From: a virus
Virus record (IMG/VR): IMGVR_UViG_3300025120_000025
Location: 38,948 to 102,947 of that record
Length of the DNA: 64,000 nt
Direction: 5' to 3' (one strand)
The notes beneath the pieces were generated by a model that saw only the letters and a list, made by a program, of their open reading frames with translations, was not told the origin of the DNA and searched no databases. Both the position numbers and the translations under genes were made by a program. Of the stretch, positions 41,183 to 49,745 are shown in pieces. Positions within the stretch are counted from its first letter, which is position 1; each line of letters starts with the position of its first letter.

Positions 41183-41534
41183 TTTACTTGTCGTTGCACT
41201 TACTGGATGCTCATTGTTTCCTAAAGTTCAACAGATAGAAACAGTAAAGACTGCTATTGAAAAACCAAAATTGAACTTGTCTGATCCAGATGCTCTAAAC
41301 TTATCAGAGGTTAAGTGGATTGTTGTTACAAGAGATAATGCTGAACAGATTTTTGCAGAGTTAGAAAAGAGCGGTAAACCTATTGCTCTATTCGGTATGA
41401 CTACAGATACTTACGAAGCATTGACACTAAATATGAATGATATAAAAGCATATCTAGTGACACAAAAACAAATACTAATAAAGTACCGTGAGTACTACGA
41501 AGGAGAAACAGATGGCACAGAAGAAGTGGAATGA
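41157..41534 (+). CDS. Outer-membrane spanin-type lipoprotein (Rz1-like)
   Basis: The N-terminus MISKILLSSLLVVALTGC is a signal peptide ending in a lipobox (LTGC, lipidated C18). It is followed by KPKLNLSDPDALNLSEVKW (residues 37-55) and a compact alpha/beta region. Overlap with the Rz-like gene and the lipobox support an o-spanin role. At 125 residues it is longer than classic Rz1 proteins, and cyanophage counterparts carry the same folded domain. An alternative is a generic phage lipoprotein. Confidence 0.7.
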   Translation: MISKILLSSLLVVALTGCSLFPKVQQIETVKTAIEKPKLNLSDPDALNLSEVKWIVVTRDNAEQIFAELEKSGKPIALFGMTTDTYEALTLNMNDIKAYLVTQKQILIKYREYYEGETDGTEEVE

Positions 41535-41985
41535 TTTACTAGTTGGGGCGTTTAAGCGACCAAAGAAATGGCGTTTAGAAAAACCTTTAACATTTTTATC
41601 AGGTCTGACTGAAGAAGAAATTAAGCACTTAGATGATTGTGGTGTTGATATTAAGATTACAAAGACTGGTAAGATTACAGTTCCATTAGGATATGTTACT
41701 GACTTAGCATCTGTTCCTAGAATTTGTTGGATTGCTATAGCACCATTTGATGTAGCAAGACCAGCAGTTGTACACGATATTCTATATGAAAAGATTAACG
41801 CAATGCGACCTCATACAAGTAAGAAAGATTTCGCAGAGTGTAGAAGAATTGCAGACCTAGTATTTCTACAAGGTATGGAAGCAACTGATCCTTTAGTTGC
41901 ATCTTGGAAGAAATGGTCAGCATATTATGCAGTAAGAATGTTTGGTAGATTTGCTATCAAAAGTTCAGCAAAGAGAACTTGGTAG
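41512..41985 (+). CDS. DUF1353-family protein
   Basis: The 157-residue protein contains the DUF1353 signature PLGYVTDLASVPRICWIAI, then VARPAVVHDILYE and a C-terminal helix pair (CRRIADLVFLQGM, YYAVRMFGRF). DUF1353 proteins are common near phage lysis genes, but their role is not settled. AAGGAG six bases before ATG 41512 fixes the start, inside the lipoprotein gene. Neighbours are the spanin pair and small membrane proteins. Confidence 0.82.
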   Translation: MAQKKWNDLLVGAFKRPKKWRLEKPLTFLSGLTEEEIKHLDDCGVDIKITKTGKITVPLGYVTDLASVPRICWIAIAPFDVARPAVVHDILYEKINAMRPHTSKKDFAECRRIADLVFLQGMEATDPLVASWKKWSAYYAVRMFGRFAIKSSAKRTW

Positions 41986-41988
41986 TAT

Positions 41989-42255
41989 ATGTACTTCTTC
42001 CTTCTCAAAGCAATCGCAGGTTCTATCGTAGGTGACGCATCTGCAGAGTGGTTCAAGAAAACAAAAATAGGTATTTGGTTCTATGCAAAAGTAGAGCGAT
42101 TATATAATTGGGCGGCAAAGCGATACGATATCAAGATAGCAACAGTCGAAGAGAAGTTGCTAAAAAAATATCCTAATATGATGAATAGAATAAATATGTT
42201 AGAACAACGTATAGCAACTTTAGAGGAAGACGATGGCAGACGAAATCAGAACTGA
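41989..42255 (+). CDS. Small membrane-associated protein of the lysis cassette
   Basis: The 88-residue protein has a short hydrophobic N-terminus (MYFFLLKAIAGSIVGDASA), an aromatic amphipathic segment (IGIWFYAKVERLYNWAAK) and a C-terminal helix (MMNRINMLEQRIATLEEDDG). It overlaps the next gene by 23 bases. Not recognised. Holin-like or holin-regulating function is suggested only by position. Confidence 0.6.
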   Translation: MYFFLLKAIAGSIVGDASAEWFKKTKIGIWFYAKVERLYNWAAKRYDIKIATVEEKLLKKYPNMMNRINMLEQRIATLEEDDGRRNQN

Positions 42256-42652
42256 AATTGAACTTGTCAAGAAAGATATCAATCAACTAAACAACGTGAT
42301 TGGTAAACTTGATACGGCAATAGATAAACTTTCTGAAGTTGCAACATCAATAAACAAGATGTTGGCAGTTCAAGAAAATAAAATAGAATATCAAGACCGA
42401 CAGATTGATAAGAATGTCGAGATTATACACGAAAGAATTGAAAAGCATCGTGACGAGGTAACAGTGGAAATTGAAAAATCACATAGAGTGATTATGGATG
42501 AAATTCGTAAGTTAAGAGAAGACCAAGCACTTCACCATCAATTGGTAAGTGACCGTCTCCAGCGTTTAGAACAATGGAGATGGATCGTGGTAGGGGGTGC
42601 CGCCGTTGGAGGTTGGGCACTTGCAAATATACCATGGAATTTGCTTTTTTAA
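42233..42652 (+). CDS. XhlA-like coiled-coil protein with C-terminal membrane anchor
   Basis: The 139-residue protein is a long coiled coil (IELVKKDINQLNNVIGKLDT to HHQLVSDRLQRLEQW) ending in a single membrane segment WIVVGGAAVGGWALANIPW. This is the layout of XhlA/hemolysin-associated phage proteins that assist holins. It ends the lysis cassette immediately before the primase promoter. The holin itself has not been identified; this or the preceding protein could serve. Confidence 0.65.
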   Translation: MADEIRTEIELVKKDINQLNNVIGKLDTAIDKLSEVATSINKMLAVQENKIEYQDRQIDKNVEIIHERIEKHRDEVTVEIEKSHRVIMDEIRKLREDQALHHQLVSDRLQRLEQWRWIVVGGAAVGGWALANIPWNLLF

Positions 42653-42653
42653 C

Positions 42654-42682
42654 TTGACAAACACCTTCAACTAGAGTATATT
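42654..42682 (+). promoter_or_regulatory. Sigma70-type promoter for primase
   Basis: TTGACA (42654-42659), 17 bases and TATATT (42677-42682). The predicted transcription start falls at the primase ATG (42690), so the transcript is probably leaderless. Confidence 0.75.
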
Positions 42683-42689
42683 ATGTATT

Positions 42690-43706
42690 ATGAACCAATT
42701 GACAACAGATTTAGATTATATTCATTCTATATCACACAAACTAAGAAACTTTAAGAAAAAGAAAGATTATCTATATAATTTCTCTTGTCCTGTTTGTGGT
42801 GATAGTTCTAAGAAAAAAACTAAAGCAAGAGGGTACTTCTTTCGTGTCAAAGACATGATGTTGTATCGTTGCCATAACTGTGGTCTATCGACTACGTTTG
42901 GTAAACTCTTAGAACGTATCGATGCAGAATCCTATAAACGCTATATCATGGCACGATACAGTAACGGCGAAACGAAGCACACAATGCACGATACTGTAGA
43001 GTATACATCTGTTAAGATGAAGCAGACAACCCTCCTAGACACCGTTAAAACCGTCTCTAGACTATCTCCTGAGCATCCAGTACGAGACTATCTCAACAAG
43101 CGTATGATACCAGAAGAGCAATGGGATGAACTACGATTAGTGAATAAATTCTGTACATTTGTTAATAGAGTTGTACCTGGCACGTTTCAAAACATCAAAG
43201 AAGACCACCCTAGACTTATTATACCTTTCTATGATAAGACAGGTAAATGCGTAGGGTTTCAAGGTAGAGCATTCGGTAAAGAAACACCTAAGTATCTTAC
43301 AATTATGCTAGATGTTGATGCCCCAAAACTATATGGTCTAGATAAAGTAAATTTTACCGAAAAAGTTTACGTTTTAGAGGGTCCTATCGATTCCATGTTT
43401 ATAGATAATAGTATCGCAATGGCAGGCGCAGATGCATCTGGTCTCGACAAATTATCTTCTACAAATGACTACGTTTTCGTGTATGATAATGAACCACGAA
43501 GTCCCGAGATTGTTAAAAGAATGAAACGTCATATTGACAATAATGATGCTATTGTCATATGGCCAGAAAAGATTGGCGAAAAAGATATTAATGATATGAT
43601 AATGTCTGGAATAAGCAAATCAGAGATTATGAATATTATAAGTAACAACACACATAGAAATCTAAGTGCAAAAATGAGGTTTACAGAATGGAAGAAATGC
43701 GAATAG
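42690..43706 (+). CDS. 61: DNA primase gp61
   Basis: gp61 makes RNA primers with helicase gp41. The 338-residue protein has a zinc-binding domain with CPVC (about 33-36) and CHNC (about 64-67), and a TOPRIM-like core: VYVLEGPIDSMFIDN (catalytic Glu) and NDYVFVYDNEPRS (D-x-E). YLTIMLDVDAPKLYGLD and IIPFYDKTGKCVGFQGRAF match phage primases. No ribosome site precedes ATG 42690; it lies at the predicted +1 of a promoter. It overlaps the next gene by 19 bases. Confidence 0.92.
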   Translation: MNQLTTDLDYIHSISHKLRNFKKKKDYLYNFSCPVCGDSSKKKTKARGYFFRVKDMMLYRCHNCGLSTTFGKLLERIDAESYKRYIMARYSNGETKHTMHDTVEYTSVKMKQTTLLDTVKTVSRLSPEHPVRDYLNKRMIPEEQWDELRLVNKFCTFVNRVVPGTFQNIKEDHPRLIIPFYDKTGKCVGFQGRAFGKETPKYLTIMLDVDAPKLYGLDKVNFTEKVYVLEGPIDSMFIDNSIAMAGADASGLDKLSSTNDYVFVYDNEPRSPEIVKRMKRHIDNNDAIVIWPEKIGEKDINDMIMSGISKSEIMNIISNNTHRNLSAKMRFTEWKKCE

Positions 43707-44290
43707 ACGATGCCCGAATATCAGTAGTAGATAACTTCTTACTACCTGATGAAATAATTAAATTAAGACAAGACGTACATTCGTTCCCTTGGAACCCTTT
43801 TGAGACTGACATATACAAAGGTCAAAAAGTTCAGAGCGGAATGATAGCAGACTTGCCTGTGTCATGGAGACAACATTTAGATGAGCGAATTATTGCTCAA
43901 GCAAATGCTATTTCTAAGCAAGACTATAGTATTTTTCGTGGGTATATAAACGCATGGAAATGTGATGAAGTGAGTTTACCTCACTTTGATGGTAATCATA
44001 CTACTTGTGTAATCTACTGCAATAGAGATTACAATGTGAAGTATGGTGGAGAAACACTTTTTTATGATGACAATGAAGATGTAATACAAGCAGTTTCACC
44101 TAAAGCAGGTAGAGCAGTTTTCTTTAATGGATGGATGTTGCATAAAGCAGGTTCATTCAATCGATTGTATCAACATGACTATCGCTACACAGTAGCATAT
44201 AAGTTGACGATACCAGGCGATGAAGAATATGCTCACTCAGGTGAAGATGTTTTCAATAATATAGGAGTTGATAATGAACGAGTTCACTAA
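43688..44290 (+). CDS. 2OG-Fe(II) oxygenase
   Basis: A 200-residue oxygenase: NAWKCDEVSLPHFDGNHTTC gives H-x-D, CVIYCNRDYNVKYGGETLFY the core strands, AGRAVFFNGWMLHKAGSF the distal His, and YRYTVAYKL the Arg. The N-terminal ISVVDNFLLPDEIIKLRQ is the standard lead helix. It overlaps primase by 19 bases and the following related protein by 17. Substrate unknown. Confidence 0.83.
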   Translation: MEEMRIDDARISVVDNFLLPDEIIKLRQDVHSFPWNPFETDIYKGQKVQSGMIADLPVSWRQHLDERIIAQANAISKQDYSIFRGYINAWKCDEVSLPHFDGNHTTCVIYCNRDYNVKYGGETLFYDDNEDVIQAVSPKAGRAVFFNGWMLHKAGSFNRLYQHDYRYTVAYKLTIPGDEEYAHSGEDVFNNIGVDNERVH

Positions 44291-44783
44291 AGGCAATAGA
44301 AGAAATCAAGAACCAGGTCACAAGACATTATGGGATGAGACAAGAACAGAACCTTATCTAGAATTTTATGATAATGTTATAACGCAAATGGATTTAGAAG
44401 CATTTGATATTAAGACTATGGAGACTAGAGACCTTGCTGAACTTGCTGAGAATGTATTAGAAAATCTGAAACAAACAGATATCAAGTTTCGCAACTATTC
44501 TAAAGTACATTTTCCTATGGCGATGATTATGAATTATGAGAGTTATCCAGACCCATTTCACGCAGGAGATGGATTAGTAGTATCAGTGATGATGAGTAGG
44601 TATTGGAATAAAACATGGGGTGGTGAGATAATTACTTATCACGATACTGAACCAGAAGATATTGTATCAGCATTTCCTGGTCGTATCTATGTCAGTCATG
44701 GAACACCTTGGGTTAGAATACAACAACCAAATATAAAAGCAGAAATAGAATTAGAAATTTTACAGTTTAGATTAGCAAATTAG
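44274..44783 (+). CDS. 2OG oxygenase-like beta-helix protein, possibly divergent active site
   Basis: The 169-residue protein mirrors the fold of its upstream neighbour: YLEFYDNVITQMDLEAF lead-in, PDPFHAGDGLVVSVMMSRYW, WGGEIITYHDTEPEDIVSAF, PGRIYVSHGTPWVRI and EIELEILQFRL. The usual H-x-D is replaced by H-A-G-D, so iron binding is uncertain; H-G-T may be the distal histidine. AGGAG precedes ATG 44274. It could be a degenerate partner of 43688 or a distinct subfamily. Confidence 0.6.
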   Translation: MNEFTKGNRRNQEPGHKTLWDETRTEPYLEFYDNVITQMDLEAFDIKTMETRDLAELAENVLENLKQTDIKFRNYSKVHFPMAMIMNYESYPDPFHAGDGLVVSVMMSRYWNKTWGGEIITYHDTEPEDIVSAFPGRIYVSHGTPWVRIQQPNIKAEIELEILQFRLAN

Positions 44784-44792
44784 GGAGCAGTT

Positions 44793-47102
44793 ATGGTATC
44801 AGATAAAATTAGTGTCGTAAAGAGTGACGGCAGAACGGAATCACTAGACATTAGAAAGATACAGAAGATTACACAAGAAGCGTGTGAAGGTCTATCTGGT
44901 GTATCTTCATCACAAGTAGAGATGAATTGTGGCATTCAATTCTATGATGGTATTGAAACTTCTGATATTCAGAAAATCCTAGTTAAGTCATCTGCAGATT
45001 TGATTGATTTAGATAATCCTAACTATGAATACGTTGCCGCACGTTTGCTATTGTATGGACTACGAAAAAATGTATTTCAAGAGTTTGACTATCCTGTATT
45101 GATAGACCATGTTAGACATAACATTGACCGTAATGTTTATGACAAAGATTTGCTAACTTATTACGATGATGATGAGTGGGCAAAACTAGATGGTATGATA
45201 AATCATAAGCGTGACTTAGATTTCACATATGCTGGTCTACAACAAGTAGTAGACAAGTATCTAGTTCAAGACAGAAGCAGTGGTGATATATACGAAACAC
45301 CACAGTTTATGTATATTCTTATTGCCGCAACTTTGTTTGCACAGTATCCAAAAGAAACGAGATTACAATATGTTCGAAGATATTATAATGCAATTTCGCA
45401 ATTTAAAATCAATATTCCTACACCTGTTATGGCGGGTGTGCGGACTCCTATTCGCCAGTTTGCTTCTTGTGTACTGGTCGATGTTGATGATACTCTTAAC
45501 TCCATATTTAATTCTGACAGTGCTATTGGTTATTATGTCTCGCAACGAGCAGGAATCGGTATCAACGCAGGTCGAATTAGGGGAATCAATGCAAAAATTA
45601 GGGGTGGAGAAGTTCAACATACTGGTGTTATTCCTTTCCTCAAAAAGTTCGAAGCAACTGTACGATGTTGCACACAGAATGGCGTCAGAGGTGGGTCAGC
45701 GACTACACACTTCCCTATCTGGCATAAAGAAATTAGTGATATCATTGTACTCAAAAATAACAAAGGTTCTGAAGATAACAGAGTAAGAAAGTTAGACTAT
45801 TCTATTCAGTTGTCAGAACTCTTCTATAAGAGATTTTTGAACAGTGAAGATATCACTTTGTTTTCGCCTCACGATGTACCTGGATTATATGAAGCATTCG
45901 GTACGACAGAATTTGATGCGTTGTATGAGAAATATGAGAGAGCATATTCTGTACCTAAGAAAACTGTACCAGCAAGAGAATTGTTTATCAACATTCTCAA
46001 AGAACGTGCAGAGACAGGTCGTATATATCTTATGAATATTGACCATACAAATACACACAGTTCATTTCAAGACAGAGTGTATATGTCAAATTTGTGTCAA
46101 GAGATTACTCTGCCTACTAAACCTATTCAGCATATCGATGATGAAGATGGTGAGATTGCATTGTGCATTCTATCTGCAGTAAATGTGGGTAGTCTAAAAT
46201 CTACTGATGAATTAGAAGACTTATGTGAACTTGCAGTTCGTTCTCTTGATGAGATTATTGACTATCAAAAGTATCCAGTACTTGCCGCAGAGAAGTCTAC
46301 TAAAGCAAGACGTAGTTTAGGAGTTGGATATATAGGTCTAGCACACTACCTAGCAAAGCATCGTGTGAAGTATGATGATGCAAAAGCACATGAGATTGTT
46401 GATGAGTTGTCAGAGAGTTTTCAGTATTTTCTATTGAAAGCATCTAACGAATTAGCACAAGAGAAAGGTGCTTGTGAGTTATACAACAGAACAAAGTATG
46501 CTCTAGGCATATTACCTATCGACACTTATAAGAAAGATGTTGATGACATTGTAAATAGAAAGTTAAGTCGTGATTGGATTACTCTACGCAAGAACATTAA
46601 GTCACACGGTCTCAGGAACTCAACTCTGTCCGCACAGATGCCATCAGAGAGCAGTTCCGTTGTGTCAGGAGAAACTAACGGAATCGAACCTCCTAGAGGA
46701 TATCTGTCCGTTAAAAAGTCAAAAAAAGGGACTCTTAAACAGATTGTTCCGCAGTATTCTACATTAAAGAATGCTTATACTTTGTTATGGGATATGCCTT
46801 CAAACGAGGGGTATATCAAAGTAGTAGCAGTGATGCAAAAATACTTTGACCAAGCAATCAGTGGTAACTGGTCATACAATCCAGAGAACTACGAGAATAA
46901 CGAAGTGCCAATCTCAGTGATGGCACAAGACTTATTGACAACTTACAAGTATGGTTGGAAGACTTCATATTATCAGAATACTTACGATGGTAAGACTGAT
47001 GATGATGTAGAAGTTTTACCAGAAAAAGCATTGACAAATACACAAGAAATGATGTATAATAAAGACAATGAAGAAGAAGCGTGTGACGCTTGTGCAATAT
47101 AG
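44793..47102 (+). CDS. nrdA: Ribonucleotide reductase class Ia alpha subunit
   Basis: NrdA reduces ribonucleotides to deoxyribonucleotides. The 769-residue protein has an N-terminal ATP cone (SVVKSDGRTESLDIRKI), ASCVLVDVDDTL with an active-site Cys, NLCQEITLPTKP (N-x-C-x-E radical site), ESSSVVSGETNGIEPPRG, and the C-terminal redox pair in EEACDACAI. All catalytic elements are intact. It follows AGGGAGCAGTT and sits directly upstream of NrdB, whose extra promoter lies inside its 3' end. Confidence 0.95.
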   Translation: MVSDKISVVKSDGRTESLDIRKIQKITQEACEGLSGVSSSQVEMNCGIQFYDGIETSDIQKILVKSSADLIDLDNPNYEYVAARLLLYGLRKNVFQEFDYPVLIDHVRHNIDRNVYDKDLLTYYDDDEWAKLDGMINHKRDLDFTYAGLQQVVDKYLVQDRSSGDIYETPQFMYILIAATLFAQYPKETRLQYVRRYYNAISQFKINIPTPVMAGVRTPIRQFASCVLVDVDDTLNSIFNSDSAIGYYVSQRAGIGINAGRIRGINAKIRGGEVQHTGVIPFLKKFEATVRCCTQNGVRGGSATTHFPIWHKEISDIIVLKNNKGSEDNRVRKLDYSIQLSELFYKRFLNSEDITLFSPHDVPGLYEAFGTTEFDALYEKYERAYSVPKKTVPARELFINILKERAETGRIYLMNIDHTNTHSSFQDRVYMSNLCQEITLPTKPIQHIDDEDGEIALCILSAVNVGSLKSTDELEDLCELAVRSLDEIIDYQKYPVLAAEKSTKARRSLGVGYIGLAHYLAKHRVKYDDAKAHEIVDELSESFQYFLLKASNELAQEKGACELYNRTKYALGILPIDTYKKDVDDIVNRKLSRDWITLRKNIKSHGLRNSTLSAQMPSESSSVVSGETNGIEPPRGYLSVKKSKKGTLKQIVPQYSTLKNAYTLLWDMPSNEGYIKVVAVMQKYFDQAISGNWSYNPENYENNEVPISVMAQDLLTTYKYGWKTSYYQNTYDGKTDDDVEVLPEKALTNTQEMMYNKDNEEEACDACAI
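47031..47060 (+). promoter_or_regulatory. Internal sigma70-type promoter before nrdB
   Basis: TTGACA (47031-47036), an 18-base spacer and TATAAT (47055-47060) within the last codons of nrdA, about 58 bases before the nrdB ATG. It could raise beta-subunit expression independently. Confidence 0.6.
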
Positions 47103-47117
47103 GAGCAACAAAAAGAA

Positions 47118-48218
47118 ATGGTAAGCGTATTTAATCAGAAGAAAATAGACTACACGAAACAACCAATGTTCTTTGGTGAGGACCAAGGAATGCAGAGATA
47201 TGATGAATTTAAGTATCCTATCTTTGATAAGTTGACACAGAAGCAGTTAGGATTCTTCTGGAGACCAGAAGAGATTTCGTTGCAGAAAGACCGTAATGAC
47301 TATAATGAGTTGCGTCCTGAACAAAAGCATATCTTCACATCTAATCTGAAGTATCAGATTTTACTTGATAGTGTACAAGGTAGAGGTCCTGCATTAGCAT
47401 TCATGCCTTACTGTTCTATACCAGAACTAGAAGGTTGTATTATTGCATGGGACTTCATGGAGACAATTCATAGTCGCAGTTATACATACATGATTAAGAA
47501 CTTGTACAGTCACCCATCAGATGTATTCGATACAGTAATTGATGACGTACATATCATGGAACGTGCAGATAGCATTACAAAGTGTTATGATGACTTCATC
47601 AACTATGCACAGAGATATCAAGTGACTGGTGAAGGTACTACAAAAGAATTAAAACGTCTACTATGGAGAGCATTAGTAACAGTTAACATTCTTGAAGGTA
47701 TACGTTTTTATGTATCATTTGCTTGTACATTTGCATTCGGTGAATTGAAGTTGATGGAAGGCAGTGCAAAGATTATATCTTTTATTGCAAGAGATGAAAG
47801 TCAACATCTTGCGATATCGCAACATATAATTAAAGCATATAAGAATGCTGAACAAGATAAAGAGATGCTTGAAGTTATCAAAGAAGAAGAACAATTCATG
47901 TACGATATGTATCGTCAAGCAGTAGATGAAGAAAAGAAATGGGCACAGTATCTTTTCAAAGATGGATCAATGATTGGTCTTAATGAGAAGTTATTGTCAG
48001 ATTATGTCGAGTGGGTCGCTAATAAAAGAATGAAAGCGATTGGACTTGACCCTATCTATCCGATTAAACCAGGTGACAATCCATTACCTTGGACAATGCA
48101 CTGGTTAAATAGTAGTGGTTTGCAAAATGCACCTCAAGAAACTGAAATCGAATCCTATGTCATTGGAGGAATTAAGCAAGATGTTGAGACGGATACATTT
48201 AAGGACTTCAAGTTATAG
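47118..48218 (+). CDS. nrdB: Ribonucleotide reductase class Ia beta subunit
   Basis: NrdB carries the di-iron centre and tyrosyl radical for NrdA. The 366-residue protein contains WDFMETIHSRSYTYMI, in which E, H (+3) and Y (+7) match the E115-H118-Y122 ligand/radical set of E. coli NrdB, plus LEGIRFYVSF and IARDESQHLAI (E-x-x-H ligands). The C-terminal tail ends DTFKDFKL, the segment that docks on NrdA. Preceded by TAGGAGCAAC. Confidence 0.95.
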   Translation: MVSVFNQKKIDYTKQPMFFGEDQGMQRYDEFKYPIFDKLTQKQLGFFWRPEEISLQKDRNDYNELRPEQKHIFTSNLKYQILLDSVQGRGPALAFMPYCSIPELEGCIIAWDFMETIHSRSYTYMIKNLYSHPSDVFDTVIDDVHIMERADSITKCYDDFINYAQRYQVTGEGTTKELKRLLWRALVTVNILEGIRFYVSFACTFAFGELKLMEGSAKIISFIARDESQHLAISQHIIKAYKNAEQDKEMLEVIKEEEQFMYDMYRQAVDEEKKWAQYLFKDGSMIGLNEKLLSDYVEWVANKRMKAIGLDPIYPIKPGDNPLPWTMHWLNSSGLQNAPQETEIESYVIGGIKQDVETDTFKDFKL

Positions 48219-48226
48219 GAGAGAAA

Positions 48227-48373
48227 ATGTCGAAACAAAAACAATACCACTGTACAGATTGCGAAGCAGAATTTAAGATATCGCATAACATGGACGAAGA
48301 CTATTATAAGATAGAAATGTGTCCATTCTGTGGTGCAGAGGTAGAACAAGAATTAGATTTTGAAGAGGATTAG
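48227..48373 (+). CDS. Small zinc-ribbon protein, 48 residues
   Basis: The ORF reads MSKQKQYHCTDCEAEFKISH and later MCPFCGAEVEQELDFEEDstop. CxxC (CTDC) and CxxCG (CPFCG) pairs define a zinc ribbon. TAGGAGAG lies just before the ATG at 48227. It fills the space between nrdB and mazG, where, from memory, marine T4-like phages carry a like protein. Function unknown. Confidence 0.72.
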   Translation: MSKQKQYHCTDCEAEFKISHNMDEDYYKIEMCPFCGAEVEQELDFEED

Positions 48374-48376
48374 AAT

Positions 48377-48775
48377 ATGAACTTAAATGATTATGAAGAA
48401 TTTGTCAGTACTGTGACATCAGAAGAGAGTAATGAAACTTTTGCAATGACAAAGCGTATTGAGAAAATGTCAAGTGAGAATGTTAATTTTGCATTGCTAC
48501 TTACGGGTGCAATGGGTATGAGTAGTGAAGGAGGCGAGTTTGCAGAAATTGTTAAGAAGTGCTTGTTCCAAGGTAAACCCCTTGATACAGACACACAATA
48601 TCATCTCAAGCGAGAACTTGGTGATGTTATTTGGTATTGGATTAATTCATGCCGAGCATTGGGTCTCGACCCTAACGAAGTGATTAAAGAGAACGTATTC
48701 AAACTAGAAAGTCGATATCCTGGCGGTAAGTTTGATGCATATTTTAGTGAAAACAGAAAACAAGGAGACTTATAA
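48377..48775 (+). CDS. mazG: MazG-type nucleotide pyrophosphohydrolase
   Basis: The 132-residue protein has the all-alpha NTP pyrophosphatase pattern: GMSSEGGEFAEIVKKCLFQG (E-x-x-E metal site), then LKRELGDVIWYWINSCRALG (E-x-x-D) and NVFKLESRYPGGKF. MazG hydrolyses NTPs/dNTPs or (p)ppGpp and is a signature gene of marine phages. It lies in the nucleotide-metabolism block beside nrdAB and overlaps the next gene by one base. Confidence 0.92.
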   Translation: MNLNDYEEFVSTVTSEESNETFAMTKRIEKMSSENVNFALLLTGAMGMSSEGGEFAEIVKKCLFQGKPLDTDTQYHLKRELGDVIWYWINSCRALGLDPNEVIKENVFKLESRYPGGKFDAYFSENRKQGDL

Positions 48776-49206
48776 TGATAAAAACTATTTTAGTAATAAC
48801 TGCAGTTATTGCTTTATCTGCTTGTAACTATGCTAATGCAAATGAAATTGGTAGAGTTGCAGTAAGTGACGTTAATAAAACAATCATCAACAAAGAACCA
48901 TATCAAGTAGAAGTGTGTACAAATCAAACAGTGCGTAATGATACTACAGGTGATATGATTGTTGGTGGACTAATTGGTGGACTCATCGGCAATCAAATTG
49001 GTAAAGGTGGGGGTAAGAACGCCGCTACTGGTATCGGTGCATTGACAGGTGCAATTATTGCAAACGATAAGAACGCTGGTTCAAGAAATCAACGAGTGTG
49101 CAATCTAGAAACTAGATACAATGAAAGTCAAGTCACAGTATACAGTCATTCTATTGCGTCATTCGAATATAATGGACGATCCTACTCTCTCAGTTTTAAG
49201 AAGTAG
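48775..49206 (+). CDS. Glycine-zipper lipoprotein (17-kDa surface-antigen-like)
   Basis: The 143-residue protein has a signal peptide with a possible lipobox (VIALSAC, Cys near 17). A glycine zipper GGLIGGLIGNQIGKGGGKN, AATGIGALTGAIIAND spans about residues 63-98, as in the Rickettsia 17-kDa antigen/SlyB family of outer-membrane proteins. QRVCNLETRYN and a C-terminal beta pair follow. Envelope insertion is likely. It may alter the host surface (superinfection exclusion) or its stability, which is inference. It lies between mazG and the resolvase. Confidence 0.75.
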   Translation: MIKTILVITAVIALSACNYANANEIGRVAVSDVNKTIINKEPYQVEVCTNQTVRNDTTGDMIVGGLIGGLIGNQIGKGGGKNAATGIGALTGAIIANDKNAGSRNQRVCNLETRYNESQVTVYSHSIASFEYNGRSYSLSFKK

Positions 49207-49214
49207 TGCGTACA

Positions 49215-49745
49215 ATGTACGCTGGTATTGACTATTCATTAAGCAGTCCAGGTATATGCATATCAACCTCAGAAGAGATGAAGTTTGATGACTGTAAGTT
49301 TTTCTTTCTAACATCGAAGAAGAAGTATGAGGGTACCTGGAAGAATATCTATGGTGACTTGCATAAACCATGGACTACACCTGAAGAGAGATATCACAAT
49401 ATATCTACATGGGCATTGAGTATTCTGCGACACGAATATGAAACTATCACAATCGAAGACTATTCAATGGGGTCAAGAGGTCGTGTATTTCATATAGGTG
49501 AGAACGCAGGTATTCTAAAGTATAGATTATGGAGAAACAAACACGAAATTACTACACTATCACCTAGTTCAGTTAAACAGTTTGCTACAGGCAAAGGTAA
49601 TGCTAATAAAGATAAGATGTATGAAGCATTTTTGAGTGAGCATAAATATGATATAAGAGAGGTCATGGGACAAGACACTTTAGATAGTCCTGTTACTGAT
49701 ATCGTAGACGCTTATTACGTCTGTAAAGCAGGAATTAATATATGA
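49215..49745 (+). CDS. RuvC-like Holliday junction resolvase/nuclease
   Basis: The 176-residue protein has an RNase H-like resolvase core: MYAGIDYSLSSPGICI (catalytic Asp, D6), ETITIEDYSMGSRGRVFHIG (catalytic Glu) and a C-terminal SPVTDIVDAYYVC with D-x-x-D. This matches phage RuvC-type resolvases of marine T4-like phages, which may replace T4 gp49. The ATG at 49215 is chosen over a GTG at 49206, which overlaps the previous stop; no strong ribosome site is visible for either. Confidence 0.82.
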   Translation: MYAGIDYSLSSPGICISTSEEMKFDDCKFFFLTSKKKYEGTWKNIYGDLHKPWTTPEERYHNISTWALSILRHEYETITIEDYSMGSRGRVFHIGENAGILKYRLWRNKHEITTLSPSSVKQFATGKGNANKDKMYEAFLSEHKYDIREVMGQDTLDSPVTDIVDAYYVCKAGINI

